A stretch of DNA of 64,000 nucleotides from Legionella cincinnatiensis (GTDB lineage Bacteria; Pseudomonadota; Gammaproteobacteria; Legionellales; Legionellaceae), in the NCBI RefSeq assembly GCF_900452415.1, contig NZ_UGNX01000001.1, forward strand, positions 3,410,001-3,474,000, written 5' to 3'. Shown here piece by piece: positions 44,433 through 52,676 of the stretch. Made by a program: the position numbers and the translations under genes. Each line of letters begins with the position of its first letter. Position 1 is the stretch's first letter. A model generated the notes under the pieces. The model ran no database searches. It was not told the origin of the DNA and saw only the letters and a list, made by a program, of their open reading frames with translations.

Positions 44433-45392
44433 ATGTCAAAATCAATAAATCATACAAAACGTATCTCCTGCGTCGTTCCAGTTTTTAATGAGGAAGCCGG
44501 AATTGCTGAGTTTATTACTGCCCTGACTGATACCCTAAAAAAATTAGGTTATGCTTATGAAATACTCCTTGTGGATGATGGCAGTAAAGACAACACACCA
44601 ATAATTATTCAGCAGTTAAGAGCTCATTTCGCTCTGCGCTGTATTCGTTTTAGCCGTAATTTTGGTAAAGAAAACGCCATAAGCGCAGGTCTTGACCATG
44701 CACAAGGAGATGCTGTTATTTTGCTCGATGCCGATTTCCAACATCCTCTTGAACTCTTAAGTGAATTCATTGCTAAATGGGAAGAAGGTTATGATATGGT
44801 GTATGCTGTTCGCAAAAACCGTACGCATGAGTCTTGGTTAAAGAGAACTTGCGCCAAAGCATTTTACCAATTTACTTCACGAATCAACCGAATTAATATC
44901 CCCGCAAATGCGGGCGATTTTAGACTTCTCGATCGAAAAATAGTAAAGGCATTGCAAAAATTACCTGAACGTAATCGCTTTATGAAAGGTTTATACAGTT
45001 GGGTTGGGTTTAAACAAATCGCTATTTCTTTCGAAGTGCAGCCACGGAAAACAGGTAACTCGCAATGGAACTTCTATTCGCTATTGGATTTAGCGATTAC
45101 TGGAATTACATCATTTACTGCATTCCCACTACGTATGATTGCTATAGGTGGAATTAGCGTTGCCACACTCGCAATACTCTATGGCATCTGGATTATACTC
45201 AGCACCTTAATTTTCGGTAAAGAAACACCAGGATGGGCTACTATTGTCACTACCATTAGCTTCTTTGGTGGGTTGCAGCTCTTTGCTTTAGGAGTGGTAG
45301 GTGAATATATAGGGCGTGTCTTTGATGAGGTCAAACACAGACCTCACTATATTATTGATGAGGAATCAAGTTTTGACGACAACATCTCTTAG
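44433..45392 (+). CDS. Polyprenyl-phosphate glycosyltransferase, GtrB/DPM1-like (GT2)
   Basis: A GT-A domain carries VVPVFNEEAGI, EILLVDDGSKDNT, FSRNFGKENAISAGLDHAQGD and the metal-binding DADFQHP. Two C-terminal membrane helices (about 230-295) anchor it, as in GtrB and ArnC. It would load a sugar from a nucleotide donor onto undecaprenyl phosphate on the cytosolic face. The ATG at 44433 is used rather than the TTG at 44415. It overlaps the GtrA gene downstream and forms a two-gene operon with it. Confidence 0.9.
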   Translation: MSKSINHTKRISCVVPVFNEEAGIAEFITALTDTLKKLGYAYEILLVDDGSKDNTPIIIQQLRAHFALRCIRFSRNFGKENAISAGLDHAQGDAVILLDADFQHPLELLSEFIAKWEEGYDMVYAVRKNRTHESWLKRTCAKAFYQFTSRINRINIPANAGDFRLLDRKIVKALQKLPERNRFMKGLYSWVGFKQIAISFEVQPRKTGNSQWNFYSLLDLAITGITSFTAFPLRMIAIGGISVATLAILYGIWIILSTLIFGKETPGWATIVTTISFFGGLQLFALGVVGEYIGRVFDEVKHRPHYIIDEESSFDDNIS

Positions 45393-45765
45393 TTTAAGGC
45401 ACAGGCTGATTTATTTTTTTGGAATTGGTGGAACAGCTGCATTAGTCCATCTCTGCACTGTATTTATTTTGGTTAATTTCTTGTACACCCCAGCACTAAT
45501 CGCCAATATATTTGCCTTTTTAATAGCCTTTAATGTCAGTTTTTTAGGACATAAATATTTCACTTTTTCCCATTTACATGACGAGAAAAGATTAAGTTTG
45601 CCCCATTTTTTCCTAGTCGCATCTTCTGCGGGAGTCATCAATGAACTACTTTTCTTTTTGCTTCTAGAGTACACTACACTCAATTATCTCTTGGCTTTAA
45701 TCCTAGTATTGGGATTGGTTTCTGTTTATAGCTTTATTATTTCGCGCACCTGGGCTTGTCGTTAG
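45358..45765 (+). CDS. GtrA-family membrane protein
   Basis: A four-helix GtrA protein containing FFGIGGTAALVHL and FNVSFLGHKYFTFS, the conserved N- and mid-segments. GtrA proteins are the proposed flippases for the lipid-linked sugar made by GtrB. The frame opens at 45316. Two realistic starts are the ATG at 45358 (used here) and a TTG at 45373 with GAGGA at 9 bases. Either overlaps the GtrB gene by 20-35 bp. The third gene of a typical gtr operon (GtrC) is missing. Confidence 0.85.
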   Translation: MRNQVLTTTSLSLRHRLIYFFGIGGTAALVHLCTVFILVNFLYTPALIANIFAFLIAFNVSFLGHKYFTFSHLHDEKRLSLPHFFLVASSAGVINELLFFLLLEYTTLNYLLALILVLGLVSVYSFIISRTWACR

Positions 45766-45817
45766 AGCAGTGAATATCTCGCGTCGCCAGAGGGAGCTTC
45801 AGGCAAGAGCCGAGCTA

Positions 45818-46150
45818 TTACCTTCTATTGTTAAAATGTGAACCACTAATCACTTCAACAACTTCACGAATAATAAGCCGACCACTGGCCATTTCCTTGA
45901 GTTTAGGTAATACCGATTCTGCTTTTTCAAGGGTATCAACGAAATGTACGATTAAAGGAAGCTTGCTTCCAATGTCAACCAATGATGTAGATACAATAGG
46001 AGCCTTAAAAGTAAATCCAGCAACCCCACGCAACACCGTTCCACCTGCAACCCCATTTTCATCAAGCATATTTAATAATTCAAGATGTAAGGGACGATGC
46101 TGCCATTTATCTCCTTCATTAATATAGACAGAAACTTTTACATGGTTCAT
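45818..46150 (-). CDS. DUF190 family protein
   Basis: Small GlnB-like alpha/beta protein. VKVSVYINEGDKWQHRPL, GGTVLRGVAGF and the LPLIVHFVDT strand mark DUF190. Such genes commonly sit beside crcB and are thought to assist fluoride resistance, without a proved mechanism. It starts 1 bp after the crcB stop and is therefore cotranscribed with it. Confidence 0.9.
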   Translation of the reverse strand: MNHVKVSVYINEGDKWQHRPLHLELLNMLDENGVAGGTVLRGVAGFTFKAPIVSTSLVDIGSKLPLIVHFVDTLEKAESVLPKLKEMASGRLIIREVVEVISGSHFNNRR

Positions 46151-46151
46151 A

Positions 46152-46526
46152 TTAAATTACCCGTGCGAGCACTATGCCTGCAATTACTGCAAGTAAAGAA
46201 AAAAGATTATTGCAAATAAAATTTAGTGCAGCAAGTGCATAATCACTTTGTTCTATAAGTCGATACGTTTCATAACTGAAACTGGAAAACGTTGTATAAG
46301 CACCGCAAAATCCAACAGCAACAAATGATCTCCATCTTGGATCAACTTCTACACGCTCCAAAGTCCAAACAAGAAAAAAACCGAGAATAAAACTACCGGT
46401 AAGATTAACGAGAAAAGTTCCATAGGGGATATCTGCTGACAAATACTTAATAGAAAAACGATTCACTAAATAACGTAAGTTAGCACCAATAACTGCTCCA
46501 CAAGAGATCCAAAAAATATCATTCAA
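46152..46526 (-). CDS. crcB: Fluoride exporter CrcB/FluC
   Basis: A four-helix dual-topology fluoride channel subunit. It has GAVIGANLRYLVNR, NLTGSFILGF (the conserved Asn) and GFCGAYTTFSSFSYE, which contains the TTFS phenylalanine-box track. The length of 124 is typical. A strong AAAGGAG precedes the ATG. I saw no convincing fluoride riboswitch in the short upstream gap. It is cotranscribed with the DUF190 gene. Confidence 0.95.
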   Translation of the reverse strand: MNDIFWISCGAVIGANLRYLVNRFSIKYLSADIPYGTFLVNLTGSFILGFFLVWTLERVEVDPRWRSFVAVGFCGAYTTFSSFSYETYRLIEQSDYALAALNFICNNLFSLLAVIAGIVLARVI

Positions 46527-46598
46527 GGACTTCTCCTTTCGTTAATCCAGATTACCTACCTAAATGATAATACATACAAAAAACGGAAGCTAATCTTC

Positions 46599-47408
46599 TT
46601 AATATTGATATGCAAGGCGAACGTGATATTCATCGCAATCGCTTAAAAAATCATCACTTAAAAAATAATTCAGCTCCTTAAAACGGGCAGGAGCAATAGT
46701 GTCTGTAGTATTTATTCCATCCCCTGGATGGCACATAATTAGCGTATTTTCCTTTGCGAAACATAACCATTTCCTAAATAAATCTCGATAATTCGCATGG
46801 GCCGCAAAATCATAAATGCCTGAAAAGTAACGATTATGAGGTATATTGAGTTTGATTAATTGTTGAGCTAAAGCTTTACCTCCAGTTAAATGAAGCACTT
46901 TTGCTTTTAACCGATATTGAGGCAAATTAATGGATGGCCATACGGAACGAATAGAGGTTCCATTGTCTTTTAATCGTTGCTCATAAAGATCCAAAATAAC
47001 TTTTCTTATCACCGGAAATTGATGTATATGTTGATGACCGTCAATAAAATCAGGTAACCGTTGCATGATTCCTGTAAATTGCTCCAATTGCGCTAAAAAC
47101 TCTTGGGCAATAAAAGATAACTTCACGGAATGCATATGCGATTTAATTAATAACTCGCTCAGACTAAAACATTTTTTTTGTGGATGAACGATTAAATCAC
47201 CCTCGGTTAGATTAAAATGTAAACCAATCTTAACCTGATCTTTTAAGGCGAGTAACTGTTGCCCATAAGAAACAAAATCAGGCATATTGGTCATACAGCT
47301 TACCGCCGATAGGCGTTTTTTGCGCACTAATTTTAAAATTCCTTCTGAGACTCCAGAATTCAAACCAAAATCATCCGCACACAACACCACGGTTTTCGAT
47401 TCAATCAC
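46599..47408 (-). CDS. YdjC/ChbG/HpnK-family carbohydrate deacetylase
   Basis: A metal-dependent deacetylase of polysaccharide-deacetylase-like fold. The motifs CADDFGLNSGVSEGI (Asp pair), GLHFNLTEGD (His), DGHQHIHQFP (HxxH metal site) and IMCHPGDG are all present. Relatives remove acetyl groups from N-acetylated sugars (ChbG) or act on hopanoid glycolipids (HpnK). Proximity to GtrB/GtrA suggests a role in lipid-linked sugar or cell-surface glycan modification (inference). It precedes crcB by 72 bp on the same strand. Confidence 0.9.
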   Translation of the reverse strand: MIESKTVVLCADDFGLNSGVSEGILKLVRKKRLSAVSCMTNMPDFVSYGQQLLALKDQVKIGLHFNLTEGDLIVHPQKKCFSLSELLIKSHMHSVKLSFIAQEFLAQLEQFTGIMQRLPDFIDGHQHIHQFPVIRKVILDLYEQRLKDNGTSIRSVWPSINLPQYRLKAKVLHLTGGKALAQQLIKLNIPHNRYFSGIYDFAAHANYRDLFRKWLCFAKENTLIMCHPGDGINTTDTIAPARFKELNYFLSDDFLSDCDEYHVRLAYQY

Positions 47409-47487
47409 GATGAATTACCAAATTATTGCAATGTATACGTATCATATATCATTTCTGCTTTAAAGGAGGGATAAATTGGCTTTTAAA

Positions 47488-48381
47488 TCAGGCTATTTCA
47501 GATTGCTCTTTAGGGACAAAAAAACGAGCTCCAAGTGTACTAATACATAAACCACCTATCACCAATAATCCGGCAGCTAACTTCCAAAGTTGAAATGGCT
47601 CTCCCAACACCACAACAGAACTTAAAATTGCAACAATAGGAACCAACAAAGTAAATGGCGCAACCATACCTACTGGATAACGAGCAATTAACCAATTCCA
47701 TACCCCATAACCTATCCAAGTTGAAGCAAAAACTATATAAAATAATGACACTGTTCCACGCCAACTTAGATTTTCATAGGTATAAGCAAAACTGGAGGAT
47801 CCTTCAAATATCCAAGAAAGAAGGAACATAGGAATACAAGCAATAAAACTACCCCATGCAATAATAGCCATCATATGATTACTGTTTCCTTTAATTTTTT
47901 TAGTAATGAGATTACCAATCCCCCAAGTTGCTGCAGCTGCAAGAATACACAGAAATCCGACTACAGACATATCACTATCAAAATGCATAGCTACCAACCC
48001 AATACCTGTAAAAGCAACTAATGCGCCTATAATCTGGGCTGTATTTGGCTGCTCCCCTAAAAAAATTATTGCAAAAAACATACTGAAAAAAACCTGAGTT
48101 TGCATGAGTAAAGATGCCATTCCTGCGGGCATACCTACATTCATTCCAATAAATAGAAATGAAAATTGTAACGCAAACATAATAAAACCATATAAGGCAA
48201 TCATTTTAAAGGAAGAATTAGGTAATTTGACAAAAAATATAGCAGGAACACTCGACAATAAAAAACGTAAGGCACAGAGCAACAAAGGTGAAATTTCTTC
48301 AAGTCCAAAGGAAACAAAGAGAAAATTTACCCCCCAAATTAAAACGACTAAGAGAGCTAATAACAGATGAGTAAGAGGCAT
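47488..48381 (-). CDS. EamA (DMT-superfamily) transporter
   Basis: A ten-helix drug/metabolite transporter with two EamA repeats; FLGEQPNTAQIIGALVAFTGI and LGEPFQLWKLAAG are the end-of-repeat signatures. It probably exports a small metabolite or amino acid. Three consecutive in-frame ATGs end at 48381. Only the last has the ideal 7-base distance from GAGGAG, so it is chosen over the longer frame at 48405. It is a single gene and the last minus-strand gene before rdgB. Confidence 0.88.
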   Translation of the reverse strand: MPLTHLLLALLVVLIWGVNFLFVSFGLEEISPLLLCALRFLLSSVPAIFFVKLPNSSFKMIALYGFIMFALQFSFLFIGMNVGMPAGMASLLMQTQVFFSMFFAIIFLGEQPNTAQIIGALVAFTGIGLVAMHFDSDMSVVGFLCILAAAATWGIGNLITKKIKGNSNHMMAIIAWGSFIACIPMFLLSWIFEGSSSFAYTYENLSWRGTVSLFYIVFASTWIGYGVWNWLIARYPVGMVAPFTLLVPIVAILSSVVVLGEPFQLWKLAAGLLVIGGLCISTLGARFFVPKEQSEIA

Positions 48382-48637
48382 CATCATGCTCCTCAATAAA
48401 ATCAATATTTTAGTCTATAAGCTGCAATAAAGCCATTAATATAGGATGATTTTTGCTCATAATTATGTTCAAAAAAAGTAAATATAGCACATTATTGGAA
48501 AATCAATTCTGAGGTAATTACAGGTTGATCCCTAAGGTGTGTTAACACGCCCTAATATGATGGATCCAGAAAAATTTGTAGAAATTTAATTTCTATTTTC
48601 TTTTCGGCACGTTACAATTAACTTTTTAGTAAGGGCC

Positions 48638-48661
48638 GTTGACAATTCGTCTTCCAAGACC
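48638..48661. repeat. Fragment of the dispersed palindromic element
   Basis: Twenty-four bases beginning GTTGACAATTCGTC and ending AAGACC are identical to bases 2462-2485 of the 159-bp element. No inverted partner follows. The remainder of the 327-base gap (48382-48708) is plain AT-rich sequence with no gene seen. Confidence 0.6.
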
Positions 48662-48708
48662 TTCCCTTCTTTTACAGCTATATCTTTATACTTTTACGGC
48701 CAAAAATA

Positions 48709-49296
48709 ATGAAAAAAATTGTTCTTGCTACCAGCAACTCCGGTAAAATTAAAGAGTTAAATGCTTTATTAAATCCTATTGAATGTATTCCTCAAACCAC
48801 TTTAGGAATTTCAGATGCTGTAGAAAACGGCTTAAGCTTCATAGAAAATGCCTTAATCAAAGCACGCCATGCCAGCTTGTATGCAAATGAACCTGCTTTA
48901 GCGGATGATTCAGGTTTAGTAGTACCTGCTTTAAATGGAGCTCCTGGCATTTATTCTGCTCGCTATGCCGGCAACCATGCAACCGATGTTGAAAACATTA
49001 ATCTTTTATTAGAAAACATGCTTCAGCTAACTAATGAACAGCGAGAAGCATGGTTTTATTGTGCGATTGCTTTAGTCCAACAGGCAAAAGATCCCACACC
49101 AATCATCGCAACTGGAATTTGTAAGGGATTTATTCATGATATACCCACTGGTGATGGTGGTTTTGGCTATGATCCCATATTTTATCTTCCTGAATATCAA
49201 TGCACGATGGCACAATTACCTGCTAAACTTAAAAATAATATCAGTCATCGTGCACAAGCTTTGAAACAATTGCGTAACTATATTCAAAATTTATAA
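48709..49296 (+). CDS. rdgB: dITP/XTP pyrophosphatase (RdgB/HAM1)
   Basis: Hydrolyses non-canonical purine NTPs (dITP, XTP) to keep them out of DNA. The motifs [51 protein letters not shown] (with the catalytic Asp pair) and [15 protein letters not shown] are canonical. The length of 195 is normal. It is a single gene. Confidence 0.96.
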   Translation: MKKIVLATSNSGKIKELNALLNPIECIPQTTLGISDAVENGLSFIENALIKARHASLYANEPALADDSGLVVPALNGAPGIYSARYAGNHATDVENINLLLENMLQLTNEQREAWFYCAIALVQQAKDPTPIIATGICKGFIHDIPTGDGGFGYDPIFYLPEYQCTMAQLPAKLKNNISHRAQALKQLRNYIQNL

Positions 49297-49367
49297 TAAA
49301 CACGTATCTGTTCAGAAAGTATATTTGAATCTTGATGAAAGGTTGATTAAGCTCAGATTCGTGAAAA

Positions 49368-49391
49368 TAATACTGATTAAAATCAGTATTA
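49368..49391. promoter_or_regulatory. Perfect 24-bp palindrome upstream of the TPR-methyltransferase gene
   Basis: Arms of 11 bases, TAATACTGATT and complement, flank a 2-base centre. It lies 73 bases before the start codon. It could be an operator, or a weak hairpin ending the rdgB transcript. Confidence 0.45.
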
Positions 49392-49463
49392 GAGATTCCG
49401 AAGATTGTTTTCACGCAAGATGTGCGTATTACCAACCTTTCGGCGAATGGGGCGTGAACATAC

Positions 49464-51164
49464 ATGAATACAGAAGCACTTTTTGCGCAAGCATACAAAT
49501 TTCAATATGAAGGACAACTCCCTCAAGCCATTAGTCTTTATGAACAAATATTGGCTCACGAACCTGGCCATCTGAATAGCTTGCATTTTTTAGGGCTTAT
49601 TTATGCTCAATTAGGTGACATGGATAATGCTATTCTCTACTTATTACAGGCCCTTTCAATCAGTCCCAATGATATCAGTTTGCTCAATAATCTAGCTAAT
49701 GCCTATAAAAAAACACATCTATTGGATAAAGCTATTGAATATTATCAGCGTGCAATACAACTCGATCCAGAATATGCACAAGCTCACAACAATCTGGCAA
49801 CAGTTTATGCAATGCAAAATAACTATTCAAAAGCATTATTTCACTATACCAAAGCAGTTCATGCTGAACCCGATTTTAGTGCCGCACACTTTAATTTAGG
49901 CTTATTATTACTTCAAAATAATCAATTAGAAGCAGCAAAAACTCAATTCAATAATGTCATCTCTTTAAATCCGTCACACACAGACGCTCTTTTCTATTTA
50001 GGAGTCCTGCACTTAGAAAAAAATGCTCTATCTGAAGCAGAAAATGCTTTTCAAAATGTACTGAAACAAGATGATAAACAAATAGAAGCACTTTCGAATT
50101 TGGGAGTAATCGCGTTAAAAAGAAAACAAAATCAATTAGCAGTTGATTTTTTCAGTAGAGCATTAGCTCTAGACAACGACAATACCGAAGCGCGTAATAA
50201 TCTGGCAGCAACATTCATGCATCACGATCGTTTTGAAAATGCACTAATGCATTATGATGTTTTATTGCAAAAGGATCCTGATAATCTCGAATATTTATAT
50301 AATTCAGGTGTGGCCCAAATGGCCTTAGGACATTTGAATGAAGCAATTCTTCATTTTGAACATATTATTCAGTTAGAAAACAAGCATGCGTCTACTTTAA
50401 ATAACTTGGCCGCAATTTATATTAAAATGGATCAAAAAGAAAAAGCACAAGAATATTTAGAACGCGCTCTAGAGATTAATCCTAAAGATACAATTAGCGC
50501 CCATATGCTCCATGCCATCAAAGGAAATGAATATGCCCAAACTACCCCTGAGTATGCTCATAACTTATTCAATAATTACGCACTTTATTACGATCAACAT
50601 ATGAAAGGCACACTGCATTACTCCATACCTCAACATATTGCTCGTGTAATTCACCAGTTGGAATTACCAATCAATACTCATACCTTAGACCTTGGATGCG
50701 GAACTGGGTTAACTGGTATTGTGCTTCGCGAAATGAGCAAATATTTAGTTGGTGTCGATATTGCGGCAAAAATGCTGGCTCAGGCTAAAGAAAAAGAAAT
50801 TTATGATAATTTATTCGAGTCAGAAATAAATCAATTTCTTCTGCAAAACAAAAACTCTTATGATTTAATTGTAGCTGCTGACGTCCTCCCTTATTTTGGT
50901 GAGCTTGATGCCTTATTTCATTCCATTCATTTACACCTAAAACGCCAAGGTTATTTTATTTTTACTGCAGAAATCAGCACATCCACTCCTTGGCATCTCG
51001 AAACAAGTGCTCGCTTTAGTCATCATCCGGATTATATTAGCCAATTAGCCGAACAACATGACTTTCAGTTGATAAGACAGGAAAAAATTCCGGCGCGAAA
51101 ACAAAATAATCAGCTTCTTGAAGTCATGCTTTATATTTTAAAAAATGTGACATGGTTAAACTGA
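49464..51164 (+). CDS. TPR-repeat protein with C-terminal SAM-dependent methyltransferase domain
   Basis: About eleven TPR units of 34 residues fill residues 1-350 (for example AIEYYQRAIQLDPEYAQAHN and AEYLERALEINPKD-type spacing). They are followed by a class I methyltransferase at about 395-566 with motif I LDLGCGTGLTG, VGVDIAAKML and VAADVLPYFGELDAL. Fused TPR-methyltransferases occur in proteobacteria and are thought to methylate proteins or small acids docked by the TPR; no target is evident. There is no signal peptide. It is a single gene downstream of a 24-bp palindrome. Confidence 0.85.
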   Translation: MNTEALFAQAYKFQYEGQLPQAISLYEQILAHEPGHLNSLHFLGLIYAQLGDMDNAILYLLQALSISPNDISLLNNLANAYKKTHLLDKAIEYYQRAIQLDPEYAQAHNNLATVYAMQNNYSKALFHYTKAVHAEPDFSAAHFNLGLLLLQNNQLEAAKTQFNNVISLNPSHTDALFYLGVLHLEKNALSEAENAFQNVLKQDDKQIEALSNLGVIALKRKQNQLAVDFFSRALALDNDNTEARNNLAATFMHHDRFENALMHYDVLLQKDPDNLEYLYNSGVAQMALGHLNEAILHFEHIIQLENKHASTLNNLAAIYIKMDQKEKAQEYLERALEINPKDTISAHMLHAIKGNEYAQTTPEYAHNLFNNYALYYDQHMKGTLHYSIPQHIARVIHQLELPINTHTLDLGCGTGLTGIVLREMSKYLVGVDIAAKMLAQAKEKEIYDNLFESEINQFLLQNKNSYDLIVAADVLPYFGELDALFHSIHLHLKRQGYFIFTAEISTSTPWHLETSARFSHHPDYISQLAEQHDFQLIRQEKIPARKQNNQLLEVMLYILKNVTWLN

Positions 51165-51330
51165 ACCCTCTTCATTTTTCAATGTAATGATTGAATGTAG
51201 CACGTTTTTTAGAAACGTATTCTGCTTTTAATTGCAAAAACAGACTCACACCGTGATTAATACGGTATCAAAAATTGTGAATTATTTGCAAAATAATAAA
51301 AATGCTGTAACAAATTTAAAAACTGACCAC

Positions 51331-51711
51331 ATGAATGAATATCAAATTAAATGGTATGTTTTTATGGGAATTTTCTTGTTGTTTTTAGGACGCTGCTTAG
51401 ACTTCGCCATCGTAAATTTGACCCTTATCACGCATAAATCTGATATCATCTTAGTGGTTATTCCAATATACGTTATCTTATTAGCTTTTTTTGTAGGAAA
51501 ACCCATTGAGCGTTTAGGACTCTTACATATCACTTTATTTGGCGTGGTTTTAACCTGTTTTTCAGTGTTCTTGCAAATATTTTATTTCAATAATATGTCA
51601 ATCACTCAGATAGTATTTTCATTTATCTGTCTTAGCTGTATGTGGAGCTTAGGAAGTACTTTGTCCGTGATCGTCAATAATTTTGAGCAATCACGAGTAA
51701 GTTGGCTCTAA
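51331..51711 (+). CDS. Small membrane protein resembling a truncated MFS transporter
   Basis: Four hydrophobic helices. The first contains LGRCLDFAIVNLTL, close to the LDxTIVNVALP signature of helix 1 of DHA2-type MFS drug exporters. The protein ends after about 125 residues, a third of a normal transporter. The frame can extend to a TTG at 51232, but the ATG at 51331 better fits an MFS N terminus; neither has a good ribosome-binding site. It is either a remnant or an independent small membrane protein. It lies just upstream of a PAS-LuxR gene. Confidence 0.5.
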   Translation: MNEYQIKWYVFMGIFLLFLGRCLDFAIVNLTLITHKSDIILVVIPIYVILLAFFVGKPIERLGLLHITLFGVVLTCFSVFLQIFYFNNMSITQIVFSFICLSCMWSLGSTLSVIVNNFEQSRVSWL

Positions 51712-51783
51712 TCTCAGTAAATTTATGTACATAATTTGATCATTGCTTTATAATGAAAAACTACTCTTTATTGTCGAGGTAGT

Positions 51784-52470
51784 ATGATCACTCGCAATCT
51801 TGCTCAATTTATGTGTACAGACAATGCTGTAACTACTAATGTAGATGATATTTTGGATACTACATTAGCAAACGTATATGTAAAAGATAAAAAAGGGCTC
51901 TATTTGGACTGCAATCTGAACATGTCCTCTGTTGTTAAGATGCAAATAGATGATGTAAAAGGAAAAACGGACACTGACTTGCTGTGGAGAGAACAAGCGC
52001 CCTTACTCATGAGAAATGATGCGCAGATCATCGAACAAAACAAAGTTAAAACATTCATTGAGCCAGTGCAACTCGATAGTGGCCCGCTCTACTATCTAAG
52101 CCGTAAAGCACCCTTACGCACGCGAGATGGAAAACTCATAGGTATCGTAGGAATCTCTTTTCAAATTGATGGTGATATTTCATTGCTTACCGCATTACAA
52201 GAGACTATTCCATTTATTACGCCTAACACGATTGAAAATGTGCCATTACCTATTCGAAACTTAAACAATCACCTCACCGCAAAACAAATAGATTGCCTCT
52301 ATTATTTAGTTAAGGGTATGACCATCAAACAAATCGGTCAACAATTAAATTTATCCCCAAGAACAGTCGAAGATCATCTTAATGCCGCTAAAAATAAACT
52401 CCATTGTCATAGTCGAGCAGAATTAATTGCAGCTGCATTACAGATACCTCTTATTCGAAACCAGTTATAG
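51784..52470 (+). CDS. PAS-domain LuxR-family transcriptional regulator
   Basis: A PAS fold spans about 15-125 (VYVKDKKGLYLDCN, GKTDTDLLW, PLRTRDGKLIGIVGISFQI). A LuxR/GerE helix-turn-helix occupies about 160-225 (LTAKQIDCLYYLVKGMTIKQ and SPRTVEDHLNAAKNKL). There is no receiver domain or membrane segment, so the PAS probably senses a cytosolic signal. This compact PAS-LuxR layout is frequent in Legionella. A GTCGAGGTAGT lies just before the start codon. Confidence 0.92.
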   Translation: MITRNLAQFMCTDNAVTTNVDDILDTTLANVYVKDKKGLYLDCNLNMSSVVKMQIDDVKGKTDTDLLWREQAPLLMRNDAQIIEQNKVKTFIEPVQLDSGPLYYLSRKAPLRTRDGKLIGIVGISFQIDGDISLLTALQETIPFITPNTIENVPLPIRNLNNHLTAKQIDCLYYLVKGMTIKQIGQQLNLSPRTVEDHLNAAKNKLHCHSRAELIAAALQIPLIRNQL

Positions 52471-52517
52471 CAAACAACAGCGCTAATGACAAAATCTATT
52501 AAGTCAATGGCTGTATT

Positions 52518-52556
52518 GCTGACGTCTTACCCTATTTTGAGCTTGATACCCTATTG
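52518..52556 (+). pseudogene. Short remnant related to the methyltransferase domain
   Basis: These bases match, with a 3-base gap, the stretch of the 49464 gene coding for ADVLPYFGELDAL (translated here ADVLPYFELDTL). The flanks do not align and no full frame exists. This may be a decayed fragment of a second TPR-methyltransferase paralogue. Confidence 0.45.
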
Positions 52557-52676
52557 GATGTGATCTATTTTTCTTGCGCAGCTGTAAAAAATATAAGCAT
52601 CTATATAAAAACTGTGCCTATAATTCAAAAATGTGGAAAAATTATAAACTATCACTTAAAAGGAAACACTTGATAG

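Noticed and set aside
46527..46598. Possible fluoride riboswitch before crcB
   Set aside because: The gap is too short and lacks the conserved riboswitch core; only a ribosome-binding site was visible.
48104..48370. 88-codon plus-strand frame opposite the EamA transporter
   Set aside because: It is antisense to membrane helices of a well-defined transporter and has no protein-like features of its own.
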